A stretch of DNA of 64,000 nt from NCBI RefSeq assembly GCF_030272615.1, contig NC_081406.1:484993900-485057899 (forward strand), read 5' to 3'. The DNA comes from Cryptomeria japonica. Its lineage: Eukaryota > Streptophyta > Pinopsida > Cupressales > Cupressaceae. Below, one piece after another: positions 1 to 11,288 of this stretch. The position numbers and the translations under genes were made by a program. The first letter of the stretch is position 1. Every line of letters begins with the position of its first letter. The notes beneath the pieces are model-generated. The model searched no databases, had not been told where the DNA came from, and saw only the letters and a program-made list of their open reading frames with translations.

Positions 1-1236
1 ATTGAGCAGACTCGGAGATGTAGCCCTCTAGGGGTGAACTCCGAGATCATTTTTGTGTTATGTGATGCTTTTGTCTCTCTGTTTCATGGATAGTGCTAGC
101 ATGTATGGATGATAATTTGATAGAATGTATAAGTGGATTGGATGAGATCTATTGTAATGCATGTATGTAGTCATCTTTTAAATGCAATAAATGGATCATG
201 AAGGAATGTATTCTGTTAATGTTAATGAAAACAAGTATGCATGAAAGGACCACATAGTTATGATGATATTAGAGCATTTTGGAATAAGATGCATGGTATG
301 AGTTTAATGCAAAATTGAATGTAATGAATGGATAACGAATATAATGGATGAACTCATATGGTTATTTACGTTTTAACCGTAATAAATGAACTTCATCTTA
401 ATAACTATATTTCAATTGTAATGGATGAACTCATTTGGCTATTTACATTTTAACCTTAATAAATGAACTTCATCTTCTTAGCAATATTTTAACTACAATG
501 GATGAACTCATATGGTTATTTATGTTCTAACCTTAATAAATGAACTTTATCTTAATAGCTATATATCAAACTGTAATGGATGAACTCATTTGGCTATTTA
601 ATTTTTAACCTTAATAAATGAACTTCATCTTCTTAGCAGTTACTTTAACTATAATGGGTGACCTCTTTGGTTATTTACTTTTCAATCTAAATGAATGAAC
701 TTCACCTTATTAACTATATTTTAACTATAATGGATTAATCCATTTGGTTATGTACATTTTAACCTTTATAAATGAACTTCGCTATATTAGCTATATTGTA
801 TCTAAAATGGATGGACTCGTCAAGTTAACCATATTTTAACCTTAATAGATGAATTCTCATGTTATCTACATTTTAACTTATATGGGTAAATTTCCTCATG
901 TTATCCTCATCTCCGACCCTCATAGAAGAACCCATCCTATCATTTATTATTTTAATTTACTGAATAAATCATATCCATGTTTTAAGTAATAACATGTAAT
1001 TAAGATAACTAGCTTAATTGGAATAAATGTCGTGACTTGAGCTAAGTGTTAAGTTACGTAATCACGTTGGGAAACTCCTTAGGTTGTTTAATGTTCCGCT
1101 GTGTTATCAAAGCTTTAGATAACTCAATGTATCATCATGTTGTGTCTTAAAAAATAAAAATAAAAAATATATATATTTGCACTCCATTGGTGCATTTTTG
1201 CTCTATCCCTTCGGGGTTTCCTGGCGGGGCATTACA
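1..1236 (+). repeat. 5' LTR of the LARD-like element (last 1.24 kb only)
   Basis: Aligns base for base with 8072-9364 apart from scattered substitutions and a much shorter AT run (about 1149-1178 here, 86 bp in the other copy). It ends in GGCATTACA immediately before the primer-binding site. Roughly 3.1 kb of this LTR must lie left of the window. Confidence 0.85.
342..905 (+). repeat. minisatellite of about 77-bp units inside the LARD LTR (5' copy)
   Basis: Units starting with AATGGATGAACTCAT recur near 343, 421, 498, 575, 650 and 729, spaced 76-78 bp, with degraded units towards 905. Each unit has two related halves of about 38 bp, the second marked by AATAAATGAACTTCAT. The same array is present in the 3' LTR at about 8410-8975. 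Confidence 0.85.
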
Positions 1237-1237
1237 C

Positions 1238-1250
1238 TTGGTATCAGAGC
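1238..1250 (+). other. primer-binding site of the LARD-like element (tRNA-Met type)
   Basis: TTGGTATCAGAGC begins one base after the LTR end. It matches the usual plant PBS complementary to the initiator tRNA-Met 3' end, fixing both the LTR border and the plus orientation. Confidence 0.9.
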
Positions 1251-4200
1251 CCATGTTGCAACACTAGGATCTCTGGTTTCACTTGTGCCCTTAGTTGGTG
1301 TGAGGTGTATCTACCTTATGTTGTATGCTTGTCCTCCTTGATGTGTGAGTGTGATTGATTAGACCCTACTTGTGTGTAACATGTGTGTTCACACCCTATT
1401 TTCACCTTCTTGATGTGAGTGCTTTAGAGTGATTGTATGTGCTTTGTTTACTTATTAATGTATTGGTCTACGATTACTCATATTCTGAAAGATAATTGTA
1501 TGTACCTTCCTTATTGATCTGTTGTACTCTTTTGACTAGTCTATTTGGATTGGTTAGTGTTGTCTTGCATCTAAAATTATGAAATGTGTTTGTTATGGTT
1601 ATGATCTATCTTAGTGTTATCCACTTGAGGGACTAGTATGGCAAATATTAAATGCTTATTATGTAGTAAATTGAATAGTATGACCCTTCCTCCTCTCTCT
1701 CTCTAGAGATTAAAATGTTTTGATATGGGTAATTATCTCTTATTTGAGTTTTCTTATTGCAAGAGAAAGGTTGCAATTGCTTGAGCCCTTATGTGAGCCT
1801 TATAACGCTTACCTGTTTTTAGATTATAAAAGGGCTTTGGTTTGAAGGTTAATATTGGTTATTGAGAAAAATTGTATGTTTACATTAAATAATTCTTGAT
1901 AGGAGTAACATAATTAAATTCTATCTTAAGTAATGTGCATTAATTGGTGAATTGTTGCTATGTGGAATTATCTTGTTTGTAAGAGGAGTATCAAAATGGA
2001 ACATGTTATAGTAGCTTCACGAGTGTGTTAATGTGTTCCACGAAAGATTGTTTTATGTGCTTCTTCAAACCAGTTTGATTTAGGACCTATTTTAGTAATG
2101 CTCCATTTAACTTGCCTTTGGATATAGATAATTGCCTTATTGTGTTTAGAAGGTGTGAATGAAATACTTGTTTGATGTGTATGCATTAATGTGTGTTATT
2201 TAGTTGATAGCTCCTCATTTACCTTCTTGTCATATTTTGATTTTCAATGATAGGTTGCAGATTTTGATATGTTTTTGTATTAAATTAGGGATAGTGAGTG
2301 TTCTCAAGAGGTCTTATATTACCGAAAGATTATCTGTCTTGATTTCTTGTTCGGAAAACTAGAACATTCTATTGCAACCATAATAATTGGAAATGTCATG
2401 TTAGGTTGTTTTGGCATCTTCCTAAAAAGATAGCAAAATGAAAACTGTGCAACTAAAATGATAGACATATCTGAGCATATAGTGTGATCTTGTTGATCTT
2501 GTGTATTCATAGGAAATAGATGATTTTCCAGCTCTCTCTTCCTCCTCTTGCCTAAATTATAAGGTTTTTTTTTTTTTTTTGAAATTCTATTAAGAATGTA
2601 CTGATTTAAGAAGAATTTTTATAACGCATATGAAATTGTATGTTGCATTTGGCTTCTAATTGAAAGAGGAAAGTTTTTCGCTTTGGAAAAGAAAATTGCA
2701 TAGTTAGTAATGTTAATTCAAATTCTTAGTGGTATTTGAGAAAGATATCGGAATGACGTTATTTCCTTATGTAATTTTGAATTGTTAAGAATTTCTGTAC
2801 TTGCATCTAGGATAAACTTGATTCAGTTATTCATGTGGAAAGCATAGTTAAAACCCTTCATGAGTAGATGATAGTGTAATGAAAGGTACCCCCCCCATAA
2901 ATGTGAGTAAACTAGTGATGGTGCTATACCTTGCGTGTTGTAAGAAACTCATACTTGCTGTGTGTGCCCATGGGATGGTGAAGTAATCAACCATGGAAGA
3001 TAAGTTTGCTTATGAGTATGGGGAAACCATACTGTTTATGTGATGTTGCTTATTTGTTTCCTTACTGAGTGCCAACCCACGGGTTGTTGATAAGTCAGTA
3101 TGTGAAGGGGTAGTATTAGAAGTCACCATTCCTTGAATAGTATGGAATGGCATACGAGTAATATCGACGCAAAGTGATTTTAGCTTCTCTATTTCGAGAA
3201 AAAATATAGTTACGTAATGAAACTGTATCTTAGGTGTACTCAATACATTCCCTTGTGATGAACCAATTTACAAGGTTCATGTGTGCCAGCATATTCCTAT
3301 CCTTTATTTGAGCATATTGATGTCAGTTCTTAAGTAGAATGATGGTTTTATTGGAGGATCTTTTGCCTTGTCTTCATGAAAGGTATGTTATTTTTTTTAC
3401 ATAAGCTGTCAATTGACTAGTGTTGGTAGACTTGTGGGTATACCTTAGCCATGTATACCTCTAGCTTATGACGGGTATCCTGAGAGGAACGTCACCATGT
3501 GGGGTGTGACCTGCGCATGCCCTTTTCCGCAAGGTACACTACCATGTGGGATACGTCTATTGCATGCCTTTTCCGATTGGAGTATTGCCATATCGTGTTG
3601 AGACACGATGCGAGACATAGTAGACATTTCCATGCGGCCTACCGACAAGTGTAGGGTAGAGCCATGTCGCGTGATGACGTGATGCGGGGTGATGTTGAGG
3701 AGCACACTGCCATGCCATGCGAATGTGTGACTAGGCCACACCACATGATGAAATACTGCGATAGCTAGATGATTGTTCCTTCCTTCCTCATTGGTGGCTA
3801 GATGCTAGTCACATAGTGATGTTATGTGCACTTATGATATTTTTATTTATTATTTCCTTGCGGGCCAACAATTCATTTTATTTTGACCTTGAAGGTTTAT
3901 CCACGATCTTGCAATCTTTTTCTTACTTGATTTGATGTTGCAAATTCTAGAATTATTTTCTTACCTTACTATTGGAATTGACGATTATTATCTTTGTTCT
4001 TTTGTACTTTGGTTGCTAAACTGGTTTATCCTTATTGTTTTTGCATGCTGGTCTTGTGTTGCAATGTGAATTCCTCTCCAAGAAGGTAGGAGACGGTCTT
4101 GGATGAGTGTATACGAGGAAGTAGACGTAGGGAACCTTGAGGATGGGGGTATGTGAGGCTGTGAGACAGCTAGGATCCACTACCTACTATGAGTGGTGAC

Positions 4201-4998
4201 TATCTCTTGGAGGCTAAACACCTTATACAACAAGGGATGTTCACGAGGGTCTTGTATGGAAGGTAGCACCGCTATGGTGTACCCTAGCACCATCAAGCCC
4301 TTGAGAGAGATGTTGGATATTTATGATCATGTTATTTGTTTTAAGATCAGGCATAGAGCTGTTGATCATGCATGTTATCCTTGACCGAGCATTAGACATG
4401 CTCACATGTGGCCTTTTGTGTTGTGCAATCTAGTTATGTGGATGGTTAATATGTGTAATCATGGATTGAATGGTGTTAACTTGTCACTATGTTATGGGAC
4501 ATAGTCATTGGGAAAAGTTCTTATATGCCTGGAAAGTGTAAACAATTGAGTTATTTGCATTGCTCCTATTTATTGAAATGTTAACTTGGTTGTAGAAAGT
4601 GATATTTGAAGCTAGTTCTATGTGGTAAAGCTTTGTAAAAAGATGTAATGGTAAAAGAAATTGATTATGATGGCATGTTTTCTTGTCCTTCTTGGTAGAA
4701 TGAGTATAGGAATTGTTGTTTACCTCTTTTAATGCTTTTATTGGTGTAGTGAAAGGAAGAAAATTCTTGTTTTTCTGCTATGATTGTGGATAATTCCTAG
4801 AATATTTTAAAGAAGTGTGTGGCTTTAGAGGTATCTTGCCTATGGATAAGGACATTCTTAGATGTTTTAGCAATAATGTTTTATTTATCTACAGAAAGAT
4901 TCATATGTGCAAATTTATAATTGTTAGATGAGTTTCAGGGCTAATATGTGTTGCATGTTTTCCGTCTAGCCTTATGACTTCTGGGAGTAAGTCGGAGC
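1251..4998 (+). other. non-coding internal domain of the LARD-like element
   Basis: This 3.7-kb stretch has no long open frame, no CCHC knuckle, no D-S/T-G protease motif and no RT or integrase box on either strand. A short GC-richer part (about 3490-3735) contains degenerate repeats of an ACCATGTGG-like word. In LARDs the interior is thought to carry packaging and priming structures rather than protein; that role is inferred here. Confidence 0.7.
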
Positions 4999-5012
4999 CT
5001 AGGGGGGGAGAA
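4999..5012 (+). other. polypurine tract of the LARD-like element
   Basis: A run reading TAGGGGGGGAGAA lies immediately before the TG that opens the 3' LTR at 5013, the expected plus-strand priming site. Confidence 0.85.
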
Positions 5013-5515
5013 TGTAGTGCCCCTACCCTAGTCGGCTTTGTAAAACCCAGTTTGACCTTGGTTGACTTTTTCTATGTGGCATTCTTGGATGGTTGATTAA
5101 CCATTATGTAATGTTGTAGATTAGATAATATGAATATTGTGCGTACCTGTTATTGTGCTTTCGCATCGATTCTTGTGTAAGTTTAATTGTTTCCCTAATT
5201 CTTGTTATAAATCTCGAGCTAACACCTTTATTGAATATATATGTATGCTTGCGTGACTCATGGTTGCAAGAGATTGCAGGTATAGTACCACCTAGGTGCG
5301 AGGTTCATCTCCATCAGGATTCGTAGGGTTGAGTATACCTCTTTCATCCTTAGAATTTGGATTAGGTGGTCGTAAAACCCTCATCTTGCCTTAGCCATGA
5401 TCAAGTGGGCATCGTGTGTGGTTCGTCGGTTGGCCTTTTCGTTTGGGTCTGCTTGTCATGTATTTGGTTGGTTTTCTTGGTTTGCATGCCTTGCATGTGG
5501 TAAAAAAATTGAGTA

Positions 5516-5771
5516 TTTTATCCTAAGTATTTAGTTCGATTTAATATGTCCATTTACACATTAGTAATTGAGAGATTTAAAATAAATAGGTTTCCTTTAT
5601 GTGATTAATCATTAATTAAAAAGATCGCTCTATTTATGTTTGTAAAAAGTTTAAGCATTTAATTTGAATTAATGTGTTCATTTATGCATTAGTAATTGAG
5701 GAATTAAAATATATAGGTTTCTTTTATGTGATTAATCATTAATTAAAAAGATCGCTTTATTTATGTTTGTA
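5516..5771 (+). repeat. two-copy 128-bp tandem duplication in the LARD 3' LTR
   Basis: The block with TTAGTAATTGAG and TGATTAATCATTAATT occurs twice, offset by 128 bp (TTAGTAATTG at 5561 and 5689), with a few substitutions between copies. Confidence 0.75.
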
Positions 5772-6779
5772 GCGAGTTTAATTTAATGGTTAATTTTAAA
5801 TAACAAATTTAATTAGTTTATGCATTTTAAAAAGGAAAGATTTAAAGTTATTTGAAATAGAAATAATTTAATCTCTTTTGCATTTTGGAAAAAGAAAGGT
5901 TAATTTTTATTATGTAAGAAAATCATTTTTTAGTAGAAAAGCAAGTTTAATTTATATGTATATTTGATATAGTGTGAAAGATTGATTTTGGAAATTTAAT
6001 TTAATTAAAATATTTTATCCTCATCAATATTGTGAAACATAAATGTGAGCTTAGTTAATATTAAGAAAATTAAAATTAAATAAGAGAGAAGCATTTTAAT
6101 TTTAATTAGAAAAGCAAGTTAGATTATTTGAATAGTTGAAAAGAATGATTATTTTCATTTTTTATTTAAAAAAGTATTTAAATTCGAAATTAGAAAATTA
6201 GGTCAAAATTTCATTCTTTTAACTTAGGTTGGAAAAACATTTTGGGGGTTGGTTGATTTTCTTTTGGAAAAATATTTTTTTTTGGATGGAGAAATTGGGG
6301 ATTTTGGAAGGATGGATTTTTCTATAGCTGCGGGTTGGGCTCATCTTCAAAATCTTGCCAGGAATGCGAAATGAGGTAGGATTCGAATGCATCTCTTGAT
6401 TTCTTGAGATTTTGGGTTTGTCTCTTCAAAAAAAAAGAATGGCTTTTCTTGAAGATTTCTTGTTTTAAACCTCTATGAATGAAAATCATGGCCTTGCTGG
6501 GAAGATTTCTCATATTATTGTTGTTTTTTTGAATAATCTGGAAAATATATGGGACTGTGAATGAAAGGAATTGGGAGTTTTTAGCCATTTTTAGCTTCTG
6601 GGTTTGTTGATTTAGTTGTAAAATCATTTTTTGGGTATTCTTGGTTATTCTGGAAAAATGAAATAAAATATAAACAACAGTTTTGAAACTGTGAAAAAAA
6701 AAAGATGGGGGTTTACGTTTTTTGAAATATTGTTATATTTCTATTCAAAAACAAAATTAAATCAAAATTGTAAAACAAA

Positions 6780-7130
6780 AAGCAGGGGGGGAGGGAGAAA
6801 AGAAAAAAATTTGGGGTTTTGGAGGGGTGGGAGCCGAAGCTCAACCCATGCCGCTCCCCTTTCCGTCTCCCGCAGAGCCCCTGCATCCACCATGTGGAAG
6901 CAGAGGGACTACATCCATGTGAGTGGCCATAGCTACCCAGCTCCACAAGGTGGAGGCCGAAGGGTCTGCAACCCCCATGGTAGCCACAAAGACCCTGGCT
7001 CCACTGTGAGTGGAGGCCGAGGGTCTGCGTCCACCGTGGTGGCCGTAAGCCCGATGGCTAAGGCATAGCTACCCCCACTCCCATGATGGGAGGTGGGCCC
7101 GCGGCTGCCCAAGGGTTTGCCACCCTCCAT
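6780..7130. other. GC-rich island within the LARD LTR
   Basis: Base composition shifts sharply from the AT-rich surroundings. Short words such as GTGAGTGG and GGAGGCCGA recur, giving proline- and glycine-rich open frames on both strands. No protein family is recognisable. A comparable GC-rich block lies inside element G (19160-19590). Confidence 0.55.
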
Positions 7131-8409
7131 GTTATTTTTAAATTTTAATTTTTTTAGTTTTAACAAAAAAATAATAATAATATAAACATATTAAAATTTA
7201 AATTAATATGTTTTGATATTATTAAACTTTAATTAATATATATTACTTTTATATATTAATTATTAACTATGGATTAATGTATATTATTAATATATATTAA
7301 TTTAGATAATTTATATATTAATAAATAATATTAATTATATATTAATTATTGGTCCCTTTATAGCATATATTCCCAATGAATAAATAATTGATGTTCAGTT
7401 GTTAATTTTTATTAAGTTAGGTATATATTGGGATATATATGTGCTATTTAATATTTTCGAATGGCAAAATTGTTTTAAATATATGTAAGGGGACTAGACT
7501 ATTGTTCCAAACAAGTATGTCAATGATGTTTATCTAAGGATTAAATAACATATTTAGACGATTAATGCTTTACATTCATGGGAACTTGGTTGAACAAAAA
7601 AACTTGTAAGGATGTATTTATGTTATGTCTTGATGCATATGAACCTAGATGAGGTAGAAAACCGAAAAGAACTTAGATCATTTAGAAAACTTGATCAACA
7701 TTTAAATGTTTAAATCAATTTGGGAAAAGATTGTATTTTTCTGGTTATTGTTGTTGCAAGTTTTAAATTTTGTATTCGCTTTTGTTTAAAGTAATGGCAA
7801 GACCTTGATATGTTTGTTTGGGCCCTGTCATTGTTTGGTTGGGGCACCTGTTTATGTCTTAGGTCTCTAGATAGACTACTGTCGGGCAATGGACCTTTGT
7901 ACTTTCTTTTAATATGTTCAGTTTGATCCATTTCTAGGTAGGGATCATTTATGTATTTATTGACCAAAGTGGTCGTTGTATATTGGTCATGTTTGCCAAA
8001 AAGGCAGGAATGTAAATGACATGAACCCTATGTATCTATAACTTAATTAATTACCAGGGGGGTCTTGCAGTTGAGCAGACCCAGAGATGTAACCCTCTAG
8101 GGGTGAACTCTGAGATCATTTATGTGTTATGTGATGCTTTTGTCTCTTTGTTTCATGAATAGTGCTAGCATGTATGGATGATAATTTGATAGAATGTATA
8201 AGTGGATTGGATGAGATCTATTGTAATGCATGTATGTAGTCATCTTTTAAATGCAATAAATGGATCATGAAGGAATGTATTATGTTAATGTTAATGAAAA
8301 CAAGTATGCATGAAAGGACCACATAGCTATGATGATATTAGAGCATTTTGGAACAAGATGCAAGGTAGGAGTTTAATGCAAAATTGAACGCAATGAATGG
8401 ATAACGAAT

Positions 8410-8975
8410 ATAATGGATGAACTCATATGGTTATTTACTTTTTAACCTTAATAAATGAACTTCATCTTAATAGCTATATTTCAATTGTAATGGATGAACT
8501 CATTTGGCTATTTACATTTTAACCTTAATAAATGAACTTCATCTTCTTAGCAATATTTTAACTACAATGGATGAACTCATATGGTTATTTACGTTCTAAC
8601 CTTAATAAATGAACTTCATCTTAATAGCTACATTTCAAATTGTAATGGATGAACTCATTTGGCTATTTACTTTTTAACCTTAATAAATGATCTTCATCTT
8701 CTTAGCAATTACTTTAACTATAATGGGTGAACTCTTTGGTTGTTTACTTTTCAATCTAAATGAATGAACTTCACCTTATTAACTATATTTTAACTATAAT
8801 GGATGAACCCATTTGGTTATGTACATTTTAACCTTTATAAATGAACTTCGTTATATTAGCTATATTGTATCTAAAATGGATGGGCTCGTCAAGTTAACGA
8901 TATTTTAACCTTAATAGATGAATTCTCATGTTATCTACATTTTAACTTCTACGGGTAAATTTCCTCATGTTAGCC
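8410..8975 (+). repeat. minisatellite of about 77-bp units inside the LARD LTR (3' copy)
   Basis: Same unit and order as at 342-905, with small independent substitutions. Its presence in both LTRs means it existed before insertion. Confidence 0.85.
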
Positions 8976-9215
8976 TCATCTCTATCCCTCATAGAAGAAC
9001 GCGTCCTATCATTTATTATTTTAATTTACTGAACAAATTATATCCGTTTTTTAAGTAATAACATGTAATTAAGATAACTAGCTTAATTGGAATAAATGTC
9101 ACGATTTGAGCTAAGTGTTAAGTTACGTAATCACATTGGGAAACTCCTTAGGTTGTTTAGCCTTCCGCTGTGTTATTGAACCTTTAGATAACTCAATGTA
9201 TCATCATGGTTTGTC

Positions 9216-9218
<3 letters not shown>

Positions 9219-9304
<86 letters not shown>
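9219..9304. repeat. (AT)43 microsatellite near the LARD LTR end
   Basis: A perfect 86-bp AT run. The equivalent position has only a few AT units in the 5' LTR (near 1165) and about eleven in the duplicated LTR end (10374-10395), so it expanded after insertion. Confidence 0.95.
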
Positions 9305-9307
<3 letters not shown>

Positions 9308-9364
9308 CACTCCATTGGTGCATTTTTGCTCTATCCCTTTGGGGTTGCCTGGCGAGGCATTACA

Positions 9365-10294
9365 TAAGGCCTCTCTGAGGAAAAAAGAAGAGAGCATGCT
9401 GAAAAACTAATGGAGCTAATGGAAAATGGTTCTTCTAATGAAGCGGACATGGAAGCCCTAGTTCAAGAAGTTGAAAAACTGAATGAGTCCAATGCCAACC
9501 TAAGAAGGGAACTTGAAGGACTAACTATCAAAATGTGTCAAGAGCTTGAGAACCAGAGGAAAGCTGAAGATCTGGTAAAAGACAAAGATCATGAGATCTC
9601 CAAGTTGAAGCAAGAGATCAGTGCACTTACCGCTCATCTTCATGAAAATAAAATGGAAAAGGAATAAATTTAAGGTGAACTACACATGGCTATTTCTGAG
9701 AATGCAACCTTGAAGGAATCCAATGCTACTATTACCAAAGTACTTACTGAGTCAAAAGAAATACTTGCCAAATTCAATAAGAGCACTACCAAGCTAGAGC
9801 AGAAGCTTGAATCAGCTAAACTAGTAAATAATACCAATGGACTTGGTTTCTCTGAATATGAGGAAGGTGAGACCTCTGGAACAAAAGATGGAGCATCAAA
9901 GAAACAACTGGCACCAAAGGATAAAGGTAAGCAAAAGTTCAAACCTGTTTGCTTTAATTGTCTCAAGGAAGGACACACTACTAATGTATGTAGAAGTAAG
10001 GCTTACAATAACTTTCCTTATTTTCTAAATGATAAGCCTAGACCCAATAGATTCAATGGTAATTGTTATGCATGCAACAAGTTTGGGCATAGAGCATTTG
10101 AATGCAGGTCTATCATGCACAACACCAGAAGGTATCCTCAAAGGAGTAAAGGAGTTTTTTCTGAACCCTCTGGGAACCAGAACCCAAACCAATTTAATAC
10201 CTATAATTATCAATCAGGAAGCAGTGGCTATCAAGCGGCAACTGGATGGAGAGAAACCTATTTGATATGTCATGGTACATCTCCCCCTGACTGA
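9365..10294 (+). pseudogene. Copia A gag, copy 1 (coiled coil plus two CCHC knuckles)
   Basis: One frame runs from the LARD border through 10294 with stops at 9665 and shortly after. The first part is heptad-like and rich in Glu, Lys and Leu (coiled coil, about 9410-9850). The C-terminal part has two perfect CX2CX4HX4C zinc knuckles, one beginning CFNC (near 9948) and one beginning CYAC (near 10067). In copia elements gag forms the particle and the knuckles bind RNA. The N-terminal part lies beyond the LARD insertion. Copy 2 starts 1089 bp later and is nearly identical. The last 100 bases (10202-10294) have no counterpart in copy 2. Confidence 0.8.
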
Positions 10295-10330
10295 TAATTT
10301 CATGTTGCCTTGAGTTATGACCTTTTAGCA

Positions 10331-10453
10331 ATCGAAGCTTTAGATAACTCAATGTATCATCATGTTGTGTCTTATATATATATATATATATATATTTGCA
10401 CTCCATTGGTGCATTTTTGCTCTATCCCTTTGGGGTTTCCTGGTGAGGCATTA
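10331..10453 (+). repeat. duplicated end fragment of the LARD LTR
   Basis: Matches the last part of the LARD LTR from the CTTTAGATAACTC word to the terminal GGCATTACA, with a shorter AT run. It is followed by the same TAAGGCCTC gag border as at 9365. Confidence 0.85.
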
Positions 10454-11288
10454 CATAAGGCCTCTTAGGAAAAAAGAAGAGAGCATGCTAAAAAATTGAT
10501 TGAGCTAACTGAAAATAGTTCTTCTAATGAAGCGGACATGGAAGCCCTAGTTCAAGAAGTTGAAAAACTGAATGAGTCCAATGCCAACCTAAGAAGGGAA
10601 CTTGAAGGACTAACTATCAGAATGTGTCAAGAGCTTGAGAACCAGAGGAAAGCTAAAGATCTGGTAAAAGACAAAGATCATGAGATCTCCAAGTTGAAGC
10701 AAGAGATTAGTGCACTTACCGATCATCTTCATGAAAATAAAATGGAAAAGGAAGAAATTTAAGGTGAACTACACATGGTTGTTTCTGAGAATGCAATCTT
10801 GAAGGAATCCAATGCTGCTATTACCAAAGAACTTACTGAGTCAAAAGAAATACTTGCCAAATTCAATAAGAGCACTGTCAAGCTAGAGCAGAAGCTTGAA
10901 TCAACTAAACTGATAAATAATACCAATGGACTTGGTTTCTCTGAATATGAGGAAGGTGAGACCTCTGGAACAAAAGATGGAGCATCAAAGAAACAATCGG
11001 CACCAAAGGATAAAGGTAAGCAAAAGTTCAAACCTGTTTGCTTTAATTATCTCAAGGAAGGACACACTACTAATGTATGTAGAAGTAAGGCTTACAATAA
11101 CTTTCCTTATTTTCTAAACGATAAGCCTAGACCCAATAGATTCAATGGTAATTGTTATGCATGCAACAAGTTTGGGCATAGAGCATTTGAATGCAGGTCT
11201 ATCATGCACAACACCGGAAGGTATCCTCAAAGGAGTAAAGGAGCTTTTTCTGAACCCTATGGGAACCAGAACCCAAACCGGTTTAATA
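10454..11288 (+). pseudogene. Copia A gag, copy 2
   Basis: Near-identical to copy 1, with the same coiled coil and CCHC region. Differences: two bases lost near 10462 shift the first codons, the stop in copy 1 at 9665 is absent but one remains at 10760, and the first knuckle reads CFNY instead of CFNC, so its second zinc ligand is lost. The second knuckle is intact. After 11288 the sequence jumps straight to pre-integrase coding; the protease region is missing. Confidence 0.8.

Larger units (their letters stand above)
1..9364 (+). mobile_element. LARD-like LTR retrotransposon, 5' truncated by window edge
   Basis: The first 1236 bases are repeated at about 8072-9364. The left copy is followed directly by a primer-binding site, and the stretch 5013-9364 is preceded by a purine tract, so these are the end of a 5' LTR and a complete 3' LTR. 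The LTR begins TGTAGTGCCCC (5013) and ends GGGGCATTACA in the 5' copy, an 11-bp inverted terminus with one mismatch. LTR length is about 4.35 kb and the internal region about 3.8 kb. No gag, protease, integrase or RT motif was seen on either strand. Very long LTRs around a conserved-size non-coding interior match the LARD class of non-autonomous elements known from grasses. It sits inside the gag of Copia A: gag coding resumes at 9365. The left flank and target duplication lie outside the window. Confidence 0.85.
5013..9364 (+). repeat. 3' LTR of the LARD-like element (complete, about 4.35 kb)
   Basis: Starts TGTAGTGCCCC and ends GAGGCATTACA. Its last 1.29 kb duplicates the window's first 1.24 kb. 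Internal structure: a two-copy 128-bp tandem duplication near 5516-5771, a GC-rich island at about 6780-7130, a very AT-rich stretch at 7140-7500, the 77-bp minisatellite at 8410-8975 and a pure AT run at 9219-9304. No coding region is convincing; open frames over the GC-rich island have no recognisable domain. Confidence 0.85.
9176..11288 (+). repeat. tandem duplication of LARD LTR end plus Copia A gag
   Basis: The segment from the LARD LTR end (about 9176) through the second gag knuckle is repeated from 10331 to 11288. Offset in gag is 1089 bp. Both copies keep the same LTR/gag border (GGCATTACATAAGGCCTCT), so the duplication happened after the LARD inserted. The stretch 10262-10330 between copies is not part of the LTR or of recognisable gag. 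Confidence 0.85.

Noticed and set aside
342-905. CRISPR-like regular repeats
   Set aside because: Units are contiguous and all related, without unique spacers; this is a minisatellite in a plant LTR.
6691-7166. Overlapping Pro/Gly-rich frames on both strands in the LARD LTR
   Set aside because: They come from the GC-rich island; no start context, no domain, and they sit inside an LTR.
9173-9397. Open frame with long Ile-Tyr run on the minus strand
   Set aside because: It is a translation of the AT microsatellite at the LARD LTR end, not a protein.
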